Shown piece by piece: positions 47,415-57,510 of a stretch of DNA of 64,000 bases. A model generated the notes under the pieces. The model made no database searches. It had not been told where the DNA came from and saw nothing but the letters and a program-made list of their open reading frames with translations. The stretch spans positions 98,406 through 162,405 of the forward strand of contig CALNHX010002968.1 in assembly GCA_940337035.1 (NCBI GenBank), read 5' to 3'. Source of the stretch: Agriotes lineatus (taxonomy: Eukaryota; Arthropoda; Insecta; Coleoptera; Elateridae). Position numbers and translations under genes: made by a program. Position 1 is the first letter of the stretch, and each line of letters starts with the position of its first letter.

Positions 47415-48664
47415 CAGGGCTGTCCAACTTCAAGGGGCCCAAGGGCCACTGTAAAAAATTTGAAGGTTATCAGGGCAGCATCATAAAATGTGTCGTATGG
47501 GACTTTGTGAGTGATTTGTAATAAATATAAAACGTGTATATTTCAATACCAATTATTATTTATTCAAGAAGCTTAAGTTACATTACAAAAAGCATTGAAA
47601 CATAAAAGAGATATCTAGGGTGTTCCCTGAGGTAACCGAAAAACTTACACCATGTGTTCTAGAGGGGATTCTAAACAAAAAAAATTATATTCACTTTAGG
47701 TTAATTTCTTTCTTGAGACACCGACAAAAGAAAAAAAATACATCAATTTTTGTAAATTTACGTATAAAGATATGACGTTTCACCGCCTTTCTAAGGGCGT
47801 CAAAGATTTATACCTCGGGTTAAGTTCAAATCGGAGAAATGCAGTCACTCAAATATATATTCGATTAGGAAAAACACCAGATAATTACCAAAACAAATAT
47901 AATGTTTTTAGCTAGTTACAATGATTAATTAAAAATAACTCTGAGTTGTACATTATTTAAAATTAACATGTTCTTCTGGAGCGGTGTGTGGTTTCGTGGG
48001 TCAAGCTGCAACCCAATGCACCTGCAACTTCTCGGGCTGACAGTACAACACGTCATATCCCTTGAAGCCTGGTCTGGCAAGGGTTGTAGGTCTACTCCGT
48101 TAGACAGTTCAACTTGTCACACCGTAGGGCCCAATTAGAAAAGGAGGGAATTAGGATCAGAACTGGACAGGATAGGTAATCTCAAGTCGTTGGAACTGGC
48201 AGTGCAATCTTCTTTTATACCTTTTCTGCTGCGTTATCGGGGTACTTGTCCTAGCTTCCACTGTAATACAGGAGCAAGCGTTACAGAGATAAGTAAGCTA
48301 GATAAAATGACATTTGTTGATAAGTAAAAATTGTTAAAGTAATCATTAATTAACAACAATTAACAACTAGAAGAACTAAACACTACCAAAAAACAATCAA
48401 AAACAGGTGTCTGATCGTTACAGCACCATTCGCATTGGTGGCAACTGCCAGACTGAGACAACGCACAAAACAGGCCTTACATCGGAGGTGGGCGGGACTG
48501 TTTCCTAACACAATGTTGCCAGATAAAGTGAAAAATCTTTTACTAATGATATATTTTTGTACCTTTGTTCTATGTACCTATTTTAAATTGTTTTCATTAT
48601 TTATAATGTATATTCTAGATTCATGTTTTCTGAAAGTATAGTCTTAGTAATCTATCGATTCGCG
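47415..48664. mobile_element. Non-autonomous hAT element, copy 2 (truncated)
   Basis: Closely matches copy 1 (14886-16884) from its CAGGGCTGTCCAAC end to CTATCGATTCGCGG. It lacks 688 bp present in copy 1 (junction CCTGC/AACTTC at ~48026) and lacks the last ~60 bp with the right inverted repeat. A SINE-like sequence begins exactly where homology ends. Without a right end it should be immobile. Confidence 0.85.
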
Positions 48665-48772
48665 GACTGATTCCAATCGCCAAGGCTACGGAAAAATTCC
48701 GACCCCAGCGGGATTCGAACCGAGGACTTGCTTAATGCAAGCCTGGCGCTTACCCAACTGCACCACGCGACT
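48665..48772 (-). mobile_element. tRNA-derived SINE-like sequence
   Basis: On the minus strand, GCGTGGTGCAGTTGGGTAAG carries a pol III A box and GGTTCGAATCC a B box ~35 bp later. The arm between them folds as CTTGC-ATTAA-GCAAG, a five-base loop and so not a working tRNA, and the acceptor ends do not pair. The tail GGAATTTTTCCGTAGCC... continues to the hAT remnant. No poly(A) or duplication was identified. Confidence 0.65.
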
Positions 48773-49224
48773 TCTTATCATATCAACGTACTCATTTATA
48801 TTGTACTCCATAACGATGATTTGTGCAATAACTTAAACTTCCAAGAACACCGTAGAAAAATGAAAAATTAAAGAAACCAAATATTACACTAACGGGGTAA
48901 GCTACAAACAATAGAAAATGCAATCGAACCGAAAAACGTAAACAATAAGAAAAAATAATGCACACTGGGCAAATGTCAATTGCAAATTAATTTGCTTGAC
49001 AAATATGCCAAAACCCAGACAAAAGACATTCGAATTTTTAATCACAGAACCCATGCATTTGCATTGTTGTCAAATGTTGCTTTTACCCAAGGTATGGTTT
49101 ATAACAGTTCTTCAGAAAGAAGAATTAAATCGCTAATTCAATATTAATTAGCCTTTCCAGTTCATTCTAATTTCCTAATCAAGCAAATACATGTTTCATT
49201 TAAGTTCTCATACTAGTTTAGTTA
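48773..49224. other. Anonymous AT-rich DNA
   Basis: No gene or repeat recognised. Confidence 0.35.
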
Positions 49225-49370
49225 ATAGATATTAACAATACAAGTTTGATTATGAGCATCTTAAGGACACGAGTTTGATTGCCAAAAACGAGGCGGTGAG
49301 CCTAGTTTTGTGGCAATCAAACGAGTCTCGTTAAGTGCCATAAGCATACGTGTATTGTTCAATATTTTAT
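49225..49370. repeat. Long palindrome P12
   Basis: Arms of ~65 bp: AACAATAC, CTTAA and ACGAGTTTGATTGCCA pair with inverse copies. The cap AGGCGGTGAGCCT is a perfect GC-rich mini-hairpin. Confidence 0.8.
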
Positions 49371-49560
49371 CTTCATCAATAAATTCTGGTTCAATGTATT
49401 TCTTTATATAAAAAGAGTGCGGTAATATCTATCCATTACCGCACTGAGTACGGTAATATCCATTACCGCATTCAGTGCGGTAATGAAGCTCTTACCGATA
49501 CTAAAACTAATTTGGTTAAGAGTCTATAACAACACTGATGAAGATAAAATTACTAATTAA
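49363..49560. repeat. Palindrome P13 with internal GCGGTAAT mini-repeats
   Basis: Outer ends ATTTTATCTTCATCA and GATGAAGATAAAAT are inverse copies, overlapping the edge of P12. The core has three tandem GTGCGGTAAT...ATTACCGCA-type inverted units. Confidence 0.65.
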
Positions 49561-51082
49561 TGTTTGAACTTTAACATGCTCGTACAAGAAAACTATATTG
49601 CGGAGGATTTTTTGCAGTTTTGTGTTCAGCATGTATGACAATGTTTACCTGTAGGTTCGTCACCGTGTTCTTTATAATGTTATAGCTTTTGACTAGCAAT
49701 CTGATTGCGCTTGGAATCGCAGGTTCGAAATAAGATGTTTTTATCCTATTTTGTACATCATTTTGTACAAATTAAAGACGTAAAAATATTTTCTTCTGTA
49801 ATTTTTCGAATCTCAGTTCAATTCTAATAATGCAAAACGTATTTTAGTTAATTAGAGTAAGATCACCTATGTGGTGGGCTCAAAAGTTAGGTGGTATACA
49901 TTTATAATTTGAAACAATCTTAGAGTTTGCTAAGATCAAGTATGTTTTAAATGTTTGCTTTTTGCCAGCAGGAGTATTGAGAAATTCGTGGGTTATTTAC
50001 ACAGAGCTGTAGGTTTGGTTGCCTAAAAAAAAATCATTTATAATCTGCTAAAAGATGGGCACTGCTGTAATAACTTTTACTATAGATACTTAATTTTTTA
50101 GCGAAAACAATTGTATGAAGTAACAAATTATTCTTTTGACTTGTGTATGCATTATCCGATTGGCCGTAGTGAGAAATCTTAACAAACAGGAGATCCTTAG
50201 AGTCTGTAGGTTCGAGTATATAAAGATGACACTTTTTGGAAATTGCTTTTCTATTACTTTTACGTCTAAGGAAAAACAACTTATATTATCGTGTGTTAAA
50301 AAAATACTCATTCGCAGCATGCCATGATCAAACTGAAGTTTGCCATAACTTGATACAGACCTATTGAAGCAAATGAATTACCATAAGTCAGAGAGAACTA
50401 AATTACATCTTGATCTTAAACTATTTTCCTAAACATTTACAAAACACTTAATAAAAACCATTTTTATTGACTGATATGATTAATACACTCGTTGTTGTTG
50501 TGTAAATGCCATCTTATTTTCCGTTTTGCTTGATACAAGTAAACTTAATGCAGTGTAAACTTTTGTCTGTTATAGTGATAAATGTCTTCGTAAGCAAAAT
50601 AAAATACAGACTTAAGTTCAGACATGACTACATTTTTTTATCTTTCTTGCCAAGGACTACCCTAAATGAGTTTTTTTAGAACAGTCAATATAACGAGTAA
50701 TAAAACCTTGATATACAGTTATGATCCTGAAACGAAATAGCAATTTTGAATTGGATGTTTCAACATTTCCGACGAAAATTCCCACAATAAAAGTGCCAGA
50801 AGAAAACGATTGCAGTTTTCTTCAAATGTAACGGTTCAGTTGCCACAATTTTGTTTCGTAGGACAGATACTAAATGGTATAGGTATAGAAAGATTGTCTC
50901 ACATAAGTCTTTTGTAGTGTGAGAATAGAGCAACCTGGACTAAGAGGCCTCTTTGTATAAATATTGAGTTGGTTGTTCACCTAGGTACCTACCCACCATA
51001 AATTCTTGATCTGACTTGGGGAAATTGCTTTGTGTTTTCCGGTGCGTAACACTCAGTGTTAGTGTTTATATGTTAACCCATT
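49561..51082. other. Anonymous AT-rich DNA
   Basis: No gene recognised. Short opposing ORFs at 50034-50327 carry no domain. Confidence 0.35.
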
Positions 51083-51421
51083 TATATTGCATTCGCGATC
51101 TTTCTGGATGAGGATTGGCCATGGAATTTAGACAGTTTTGGCAGTGTGATTGGTGTTTAAGGAGTTGAATTGTGACTTTAATATTTGACGTTCGATAATT
51201 TTATCTTAAGGTTATGTTTTCCATCATTTATCGTTTGCGCTGTTGCAAGCGCTTCCTCTGTATCTTAACGCAAAAGATTTTATAAATCTAAATTTTTATT
51301 AAACTAATCACATGTTTTTTACAAGTAGTAGAAAATTGTTAGAATTTTAATTGTCTTCCTCTGTGTTTTAGCGTATTTTTCGACGATATTGGCAACACGT
51401 CTTTTATTTTCATGTTATAGT

Positions 51422-51573
51422 AGGTACGGCTATCGCCTTAAAAATCTGGTACAAAGTCGAAAATCTAGTGACTTGAATTTAAAAATTGTGGACGTAACTT
51501 ATGTTATTTCAGTCGTATTCACAAAGGGAAAAATTTTTTGGTGTACCAGATTTTTAAGGCGATAGCCGTACCT
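51422..51573. mobile_element. 152-bp MITE with perfect 32-bp inverted ends
   Basis: AGGTACGGCTATCGCCTTAA at 51422 extends 32 bp and is matched without mismatch by its inverse at 51542-51573. The 88-bp interior has no ORF. The perfect ends suggest a recent insertion. Target duplication unclear. Confidence 0.8.
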
Positions 51574-52352
51574 CGGTTAATCCATTCTTTACAATAAGCT
51601 CCTAAACGAGATGAAAGAATAAAATATGAACTACCGCACTATGCTGTGCTTTGTTTAGACTGCACTTTCGCTGCATCCACTCAGAGGGTTTGATCTCCTT
51701 CAATTTTCTTGTTCACTGGGCATTGCTATATGATTGCTCCGACGTTCCCGTGGTAGAAGTCCTTCGGTTTGTAAAGTACACCGCGTCATCGATGCGCAGA
51801 ACGCTAGAAACGTCCGGACGAGTCCATTACGTTCAACAGGGTGATTTCCGCTGTTGGATTCAGTTCATTGCCGTTCGTCGTGTCATTTTGTTTTCTCGTG
51901 TGTTTATCAAAGTTTAACTCTACGTTTTACTTCTTTTCGCTTTTTAAAATAGTACTTTTCAGAACTAAACAGCTAGGATTGGGATTATTTTCATATAAGT
52001 AAAATGTTTCGTTTACAGTATGAATTTGAGGTTACGATTACCGTACACGCCTCGAGTAAACGCATGCACTGCACGCCACTGGTACCGGTTATTGGCGCAT
52101 AACTGTAGCCACGCCTATGTACTTCTTGCTTTGACACCACTCTAGTGTACAGGTATAATAGACGCCTCTGTTGCTTAAATAACTCTTTCTGGTTACTTAC
52201 GTCTAAATTACTGATGACTGCCTTTTTGGCTTGTTTAGCAGCCTTTTTTGTTTGCCACGTTTTGCAATAACTGCGTTTTTGCTCTTGAATATTTACTGAG
52301 ATTTTGAACCGAAATGATAGAATTTCTTATTCCACTTCCATTACTTCACTAA

Positions 52353-52490
52353 GGGCCGGTTCTACAATGCAAGTATATACCTAGAATAAGCTATCCGAGG
52401 TATAATTGCCATAGTTTTCTTTGTTACAACAATCGTTTCTAGTGTATTTATTCCCCGGATAACTTTATCCTTGATTTGTAGAACCGGCCC
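52353..52490. mobile_element. 138-bp Harbinger-type MITE
   Basis: Ends GGGCCGGTTCTACAA and exact inverse, flanked by TAA on both sides (3-bp duplication), the pattern of PIF/Harbinger MITEs. Removing it extends the transposase C-terminus by LSEVMEVE to a stop. Confidence 0.8.
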
Positions 52491-52804
52491 TAAGAGATTC
52501 TGACTCCGATTCTGACTGTGATTCAGAATCAGATTCTGCTAGTGAAATGATGATAGGAGGAATATTTTCAAACGAAACGTTACCCATATGTTTTGTCCAG
52601 TCTACCGAAATAAGTTCCTCACAAAGCTTACAATAATTTTGCCACATGTCTGGTGAACATTTTAAAAGAGCTTCAGACCACAAATTTGTAACCCTCTCCT
52701 TAGATGGTGGCCGCGAATTTATATGTTTAATTATAATAGGTCTTACAAAACCCCCATGCCATTTCGATAGGGTTGTATTGATAATGGTAGGGGGGTAATT
52801 TAAG

Positions 52805-54492
52805 CGGAATGGGAAATTTAGCCGTCGCCGTTTCGCCGTTGCCGTTTCGCCGTCACCATTTCGCCGTCGCCGTTTCGCCGTCGAGGTTTCGCCGTAGACA
52901 TTTTACATTTCCGACTTAAAAAGAACATTTTTTTCACTTATCTACAGTGTGTCCCCGGATAGGTGAAACGACTCTTGTAGAAGGTAAAAAATTTTCGATT
53001 TAAATAAAATTTTTTGGGTTTCCGCCCTGCTTGGTTAACGGCCACTTTTTAACATAATTACAGTTTTGAAAAACTAAGTATGCCTTGGAAACTTTGAAAA
53101 AACCTTGGCCAACTTTGATCTTTCACATTTTATTTAATGTTTACTTCCAAATTCAGAGAATTTTATTTTTAACAAAGTTTTTTTTTATTATGAATAAAAA
53201 ATCTTGTTAAAAATATTTGCTTTTCCATGGCAGTCTTTGTTAAAAGTGAAATTCTTTGATTTGGGATATAAATATAAAATAAAATGTGAGAGTAAAAGTC
53301 GGCCCAGGATTTTGAAATTTGGTGTAGGGGTCTAAATGTTGATTCCAAACAACTTTTTTTTAATAACTTTTTGTTGTATTTGCTACATAAAAGGTACGTT
53401 ACTCTACAAAAAAATTGATTTTTTGAAATTTGCCTTTAACCAAGCCTGGCCTATATCTAAGCAAAACATGGAATCAAAGTTTTACCTGTTTTAAATGATA
53501 CATGTTCGAAATATAATTCACATTCCCATTAGGAGGACGTTAAAGGTTATTACAGTTACACTTTTTATATGCATTAAACCGATTAGTTGTTGATGGTAAT
53601 GCACATACTTGTTACTTTTTGCTAATCCTTTTATTATACACATGGTGGTCATTATAATGATTTGGTTTAGAAAATTTCCTTTAAGCTAGTATGGCCGTTA
53701 TAATTATTTTAGTGATTTGCCCTTTTTTCAAACTTTACATTTTTAATGTGTATTGGTGTGAGGTAGGTGATTTTCCAGTTGAATACTTCTAAAATGGGTT
53801 TCTCTTGTTTTTTCAATTTTTTTTATTAACTTCTATTTTAAATAGAACACTCGGTATATTATTGCATTTTTGAATTCAGCTTAAAATTTTAGAGAAAATT
53901 TGGCTCTTCAACTAACGCTTTATTTTGTACCGTTTTTGTAGAATTTGTATTTTTTGAAAATTTTTGACAAAAGCTTAAAAATTAAAAATCAAATTTTTGG
54001 CTAATTATAAGATCACTGTAAAAGAAAGTTGTGTGAGTGTATCACACCAGATTTTTTAACTCAACTTCAACGTCTTACATCTCCGTTATTATACGTTTTT
54101 CGATATAAGTTGATTCACGTTTTCCGCTTTATTTTGGAGTGTTCCATGTATACCTAAAGTTTCCCGAAACAAATTTGAACCACCCTATATATATGTTACT
54201 TTACAATTTAAATATTACTGTATCCTTGCTGTTTAAGTACAGTAGTTATTATTAAACTTATTATGCATTTTCTTCCGGCAACGGAGTACAAGTATATTAT
54301 TGTATGTTAACAAAGATGATAGTTTATAAGAAAGCAAATTAATGTCCAAATAAATAAAGTGAAGGTTGCATTACATTAAAGTATAAAAATAAATTGAAGT
54401 ATAATCATTTGGCAGCACGGCCTTTGTTCCGCTTTCAAGTTGACGGCGAAATGGTCGACGGCGAAATGGCGACGGCGAAATGTCCTAGACCC
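52805..54492. mobile_element. Element A: transposon with GCCGTTTCGCC-repeat ends
   Basis: Starts CGGAATGGGAAATTTAGCCG and ends CGGCGAAATGTCCTAGACCC. The first ~110 bp are repeats of GCCGTCGCCGTTTC and the last ~75 bp are the inverse, making long imperfect inverted ends. Flanks AATTTAAG (52797-52804) and AATCTAAG (54493-54500) are an 8-bp duplication with one change. Removal rejoins the transposase at LRL/PPY. The 1.5-kb AT-rich interior has no recognisable protein, so it is non-autonomous. A second member is at 63333-63980. Superfamily unknown; 8-bp duplications would suit hAT or P-type elements. Confidence 0.8.
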
Positions 54493-55748
54493 AATCTAAG
54501 AACCTCATTACCTTTCTCCTTTAAAAGTTCGTCGACTGCATAGCGCTTGCTGTGATTTTCTCTAAAAGGTTTAATTAACTGCCAAAGCTGTTTTTTTGTA
54601 TAGTTCTCAGAAAACTTTACACTGTGTTTAACCAGTCATTCCTGCATTTCGCCTTTTTTGGTGGAAAATGTGGGCGTTTTGTCCAACTGCACAGAATGAT
54701 AAGGAGCGTTGTCCATAACTACCACACATTGACCATTAATCTTAGCTAAAGCAGGAATAAGCTGATTAATTACCCAATTTTGAAATACAGTTGCGGTGAT
54801 GGTCTTGTGGTAATCTCTGTCGTTGTTTTTGAATCCAATAAAAAATCGCATCCTTCCAAAAACCCAAATTTAGTTCCGGCATGCAAAATTGTGAATCGTT
54901 TTCCCTCCCCCCTGAATTTAGATGGATTACTTTTACTATCATCTTCGTGAACCCAACAACGAATCGTAGATCCATTTTGGTAGATCCACGTTTCATCAAG
55001 GTACACGAAGATGATTTTTTATCGGAATTTTTAAAATGTAGATATTTTCCCAAGAAACTAATTTTGGATGCAACAACAAACTTTTGTTCACATAAAATTT
55101 TGCGTCCATTAGTAAGTTTATACTTATATCCAATAGATTTTAGAATTTCGTATAGCAATGTTCTCCCTCCCGTAAACCCACACTGTTCCTTAACATCAAC
55201 CAATAAATCACTTACTGTAAAAAACCTATTTTCGGAATTATATTGCCAAATCAGTTGTTGCAAGTCCTTCCTAAAAAATGATTTTGATATAAACTAGATT
55301 TAGAGCGTACGCCAACGACATAAGATTGCAACTCTTTAGGCTGTTGTTTTATAATCATTTCTATTGTCGACCTCCCAAACTAAAAATTAATGCGTTATTA
55401 GGCAAATATACAAAACATGTATGTAATTATCTTTACCCCAAAAATATTGTAAACACCGCATATTTCGTACGGTTTCAAAACATTTTTTAATGTGCACTTT
55501 GGTTTCTTTTGATATCGTTTTGGGCATCTTCTTGCTGCGTTAATTCTACTTGAATTCAAATTGGCACGAGCTTGACATGAACTACCGAGATCTTTTTAAT
55601 ATCGTTAAATTTAGATTTGGCAGCACCGTAAAACGTAGTTTTCAATAACAGGAAAACCTAAAGGAAACAAAAAGTATAAGAAAGAAAGTAGCTTGATAAA
55701 ACGAAATCATGACCAACCCTCATCCAGAAAGATCGCGAATGCAATATA

Positions 55749-56381
55749 GGTATAGTGTACGTTGTTACATTGTTAAAAATAGTGACAGCAGATTTTTGTG
55801 TAAATAGCAGTAACATGACAGTTATAGAGATAAGATTAGCTTATAGGATTATAAATGTATTCTGATTGCTAATTAAACCAAAAAAATGTTTCCCAGATGT
55901 GACAAAACACATCTTTTGAAAATACAATTTTTTCGCTTTGGGTCTGGTTTTGTAACTATCCTTTGGTAGCTCGAATACCACTTTCTTATCGTCTGGCGAA
56001 AATACTAAATAAGAGCTGATTTACTTTTTTCATGAATCAAAAATCACATTTCAACGCATTTTTATGGATGTTAAACTTGCTTAAACTGAAAGTACTCTTG
56101 GTGGCAAAAGTTGTTCAATATCTTGTAATAATGTGGCGTTGTTCAATAATTTTTCTTAGTGAACTCATTTTTGTTTTGGAAATTTGGACCTTACACTTTT
56201 TTACTTAATTTTATCAAGTATATAGATACGTCATTGGCATTAAACATTATCACACTTTTGAGTTACAGCCAGCATAACAAGTGTCAATTTAATTAATGTT
56301 AATTAGTGGGTAAGTAGTTTCATTATCCTACTATGTATATTATTTTCGTAGCTGCAGCTATGGTTTTCTTGCGGGACAGTT
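55749..56381. other. Anonymous AT-rich DNA
   Basis: No gene or repeat recognised. Confidence 0.35.
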
Positions 56382-56389
56382 GCTGCAGG

Positions 56390-57502
56390 CAGTGGCGGTG
56401 CAAGATCACCTTGGGCCCCTAAGCAAATATTTAAATGCCCCCCCCCCCCTTGTAGAAAGATTTATATACTTAATGAATTGTATATTTATAATTATAGTAT
56501 ACAAAGTAAACGTTTAATAAAAAATAAAATAACATCCTGTTATAACCAACGGAAATAGAGTAGTAAATGACTAACATATAACACATTTTATAACTAACAA
56601 AATATAAATTAAAAATATAAAACTAAATAAAACTTCAAATTGGTATTATAGGCACAAATACAAAAAACACTGATGAATAAATATCTACCTAGATAACAGT
56701 AGTAAAATAAAATAATATTCAGGTAAAATTCTAGAAACCCAAGTCAAAATAGGTAACAAATACTTAGTATTTATTTGTATCATTAATATCTGTAAAACGC
56801 CGTAAAAATAACTTGATCAGAAATAAAAAATGTATCTTTCTGGCCTTACCGACAACAAATTGTTCCACAAGATTTTTACAACAGGATCTCTATCTCAGAC
56901 GATGCTTTTTGCTCAATTAACAAAACCGAAAGGCCTATCTTGGCTAATTTCTTAAATAATGTTTTATTACTTTCAACTTGCTAAATGATCTTTCTATTGT
57001 GGCTAATGTCACAGGAGAGTCGAGAATAAAACCAATGCAATAATAATCTCGCCAAAATTGCTTTCGACAATACTATATATCTGTAGGAATAAATTTGTCA
57101 AATCTGGAACAGTCATGTTATCATCTAAATCCTCTTTTAGTATGGTAATATCGTTCACAAACTAAATGGCGATATTATTATTGAGAACATCAGAATACAT
57201 TTTTTGAAGCAAATCACATCGGGCCTGTTTAGCTTCTCGCATTCTAAAAACGTTTTTCGGTTCTAAAAATTCAAAAATGTTTGTTAATTTTTCAAAGCTC
57301 TCAAATCGAGTCTGATCACTGATGACTGATAAGTGAGGTGGAGACTGAGGTTGCAATGCTATCAATCTATACACAAATAAAGTAGAAGATATCGAGATAT
57401 TTAATACGCGAATATAGAACTTACCGGGCCCCCCAAAGGGCCCTTTAAGGGCCCGGGCCTCTAAGCAACGCTTATTCCCGCTTATGCATATCACCGCCAC
57501 TG
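56390..57502 (-). mobile_element. hAT element with transposase remnant
   Basis: Ends start CAGTGGCGG on both sides; flanks are a perfect 8-bp duplication GCTGCAGG (56382-56389, 57503-57510). On the minus strand the hAT dimerisation domain is legible: ESNFGEIIIALVLFSTLL, then, in another frame, ATIERSFSKLKVIKHYLRN (56949-57000), then SVLLIEQKASSEIEIL. Upstream text (MREAKQARCDLLQKMYSDVL) may be the preceding segment. The catalytic N-terminal two-thirds are missing and frames are broken, so this is a decayed deletion derivative. A run of ~13 C lies at 56438-56450. Confidence 0.85.
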
Positions 57503-57510
57503 GCTGCAGG

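Larger units (their letters stand above)
52330..55527 (-). pseudogene. DDE_3-type transposase interrupted by two insertions
   Basis: Possible start ATG at 55525-55527 (MPKTISKETKVHIKKCFE), with a candidate ~57-bp GT-AG intron before GRSTIEMIIKQ. The main part follows: VSDLLVDVKEQCGFTGGRTL, catalytic Asp in MYLDETWIYQNG (~54997), GKRFTILHAGTKFGFLEGCD, DYHKTITATVFQNWVINQLI, second Asp in VVMDNAPYHSV, then KGNEVLRL where element A intervenes. Beyond it, PPYHYQYNPIEMAWGFCKTY supplies the catalytic Glu (52763-52765), then LWSEALLKCSPDMWQNYCK and a Ser/Glu-rich tail cut by the Harbinger MITE. About 83 residues separate the second Asp and the Glu, far more than the ~34 of classic Tc1/mariner. Stops and a frameshift (~54850) are present. 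Confidence 0.8.
51083..55748 (-). mobile_element. 4.7-kb DDE transposon (IS630/Tc1/mariner-related) with nested insertions
   Basis: Ends at 51083 and 55748 are inverse copies of TATATTGCATTCGCGATCTT extending ~42 bp with few mismatches. The element carries one transposase gene on the minus strand and has received at least a Harbinger-type MITE (52353-52490) and element A (52805-54492). The smaller MITE at 51422-51573 also lies inside. Native length without these is ~2.7 kb. TA-rich flanks make the target duplication ambiguous. Confidence 0.75.

Noticed and set aside
48701..48771. Functional tRNA gene
   Set aside because: A and B boxes are present but the acceptor ends do not pair and the anticodon loop has five bases, so it is better called a tRNA-derived SINE.
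54881..55297. 138-codon plus-strand ORF
   Set aside because: Antisense to the DDE transposase at 52330-55527.
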